This document shows, in pieces, positions 63,612-64,000 of a DNA stretch of 64,000 nucleotides. Origin of the DNA: Undaria pinnatifida (lineage: Eukaryota > Sar > Phaeophyceae > Laminariales > Alariaceae). The DNA lies in contig JABAKD010000022.1 in assembly GCA_012845835.1 (NCBI GenBank), positions 11,178,718 to 11,242,717 on the forward strand, read 5' to 3'. The notes under the pieces are model-generated. The model had not been told where the DNA came from and made no database searches. It saw only the letters and a list, made by a program, of their open reading frames with translations. The translations under genes and the position numbers were made by a program. The first letter of the stretch is position 1; each line of letters opens with the position of its first letter.

Positions 63612-64000
63612 CTAGAAAATGAAACGTGGAGAGGGCGGAATGACAGGTTGTCGGAAGGGAGAATTTTCTAGAGTAGCGTTCCAAGGACAGACAACCGAAG
63701 ACAAAAGTGGAAGACGTGTTCTGCTCTCCGCCGGAAGCAGTCCGAAGCTCAATCTAAGGGGTCATTCTTATTGAAGCCAGAGCGTTGCCGAAAACATTAC
63801 AAAGCTCACACAAGCTTAAATCGCATCATAAAGCCAGAAAATCATAAATTAGGAAATTAGGAAATTTCAAGCTTTTCTTGTTTTTTTCACTCTATCAAAT
63901 TTCCAATTTGACAGAACGCCTCCGCACTTCGATGCAAAAGTTTCAGCAACTTCCCAAAAATTGGATTTTTTTGAGGAAACGGCTTCGTTAAGAGCGACCA
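63612..64000 (-). other. Sequence upstream of the probable exon 0
   Basis: AT-rich and without a recognisable dynein segment or splice-flanked open frame. It is presumably intron leading to further tail exons beyond the window. Confidence 0.6.

Overview
This window is eukaryotic. Almost all of it is the middle of one minus-strand gene: an axonemal dynein heavy chain of the outer-arm gamma type (DNAH5/DNAH8 in animals, ODA2 in Chlamydomonas). I could read 36 exons (336-63475) plus one probable upstream exon (63567-63611). They carry about 1,733 codons, roughly 8% of the window, and both ends of the gene lie outside. Every internal junction between the 36 exons keeps the reading frame. Reading from high to low coordinates, the protein runs through late tail (63.5-58 kb), linker (51-39.6 kb), AAA1 (36.2-31.3 kb), AAA2 (29.8-17 kb), AAA3 (16.2-2.8 kb) and the AAA3/AAA4 junction (1.35-0.34 kb). 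No other protein-coding gene, rRNA or functional tRNA gene is supported. Exons are numbered 5' to 3' within the window, and window residues are counted from the first base of exon 1.

The host must build motile cilia or flagella with outer dynein arms and has a large, intron-rich, repeat-rich genome. Introns run from 91 bp to about 7.0 kb, mostly GT-AG with three apparent GC-AG. A large-genome protist or alga would fit, and a flagellated-gamete lineage such as brown algae is plausible, but the sequence alone does not decide this.

The introns are filled with short non-autonomous elements: a very abundant ~250-bp inverted-repeat family (A), a ~260-bp family with C-rich ends (B), a ~170-bp family ending in a GTCACTCGCGCGAGTGAC-like palindrome (C), two tRNA-derived SINE-like families (D and E), one 863-bp PIF/Harbinger-like element, and several dispersed or tandem repeats.

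The most unusual signal is a set of 'exon echoes': decayed partial copies of the gene's own exons, lying in the introns beside the real exon. I see them for at least nine exons (6, 13, 18, 20, 21, 28, 29, 32, 34). At exon 20 the echo bounds a ~2.4-kb minisatellite whose 29-bp unit is itself a piece of that exon. At exon 23 a second ~1.4-kb minisatellite runs into the exon and includes its splice acceptor. Local exon duplication followed by repeat expansion seems to be a recurring way this gene's introns grew.
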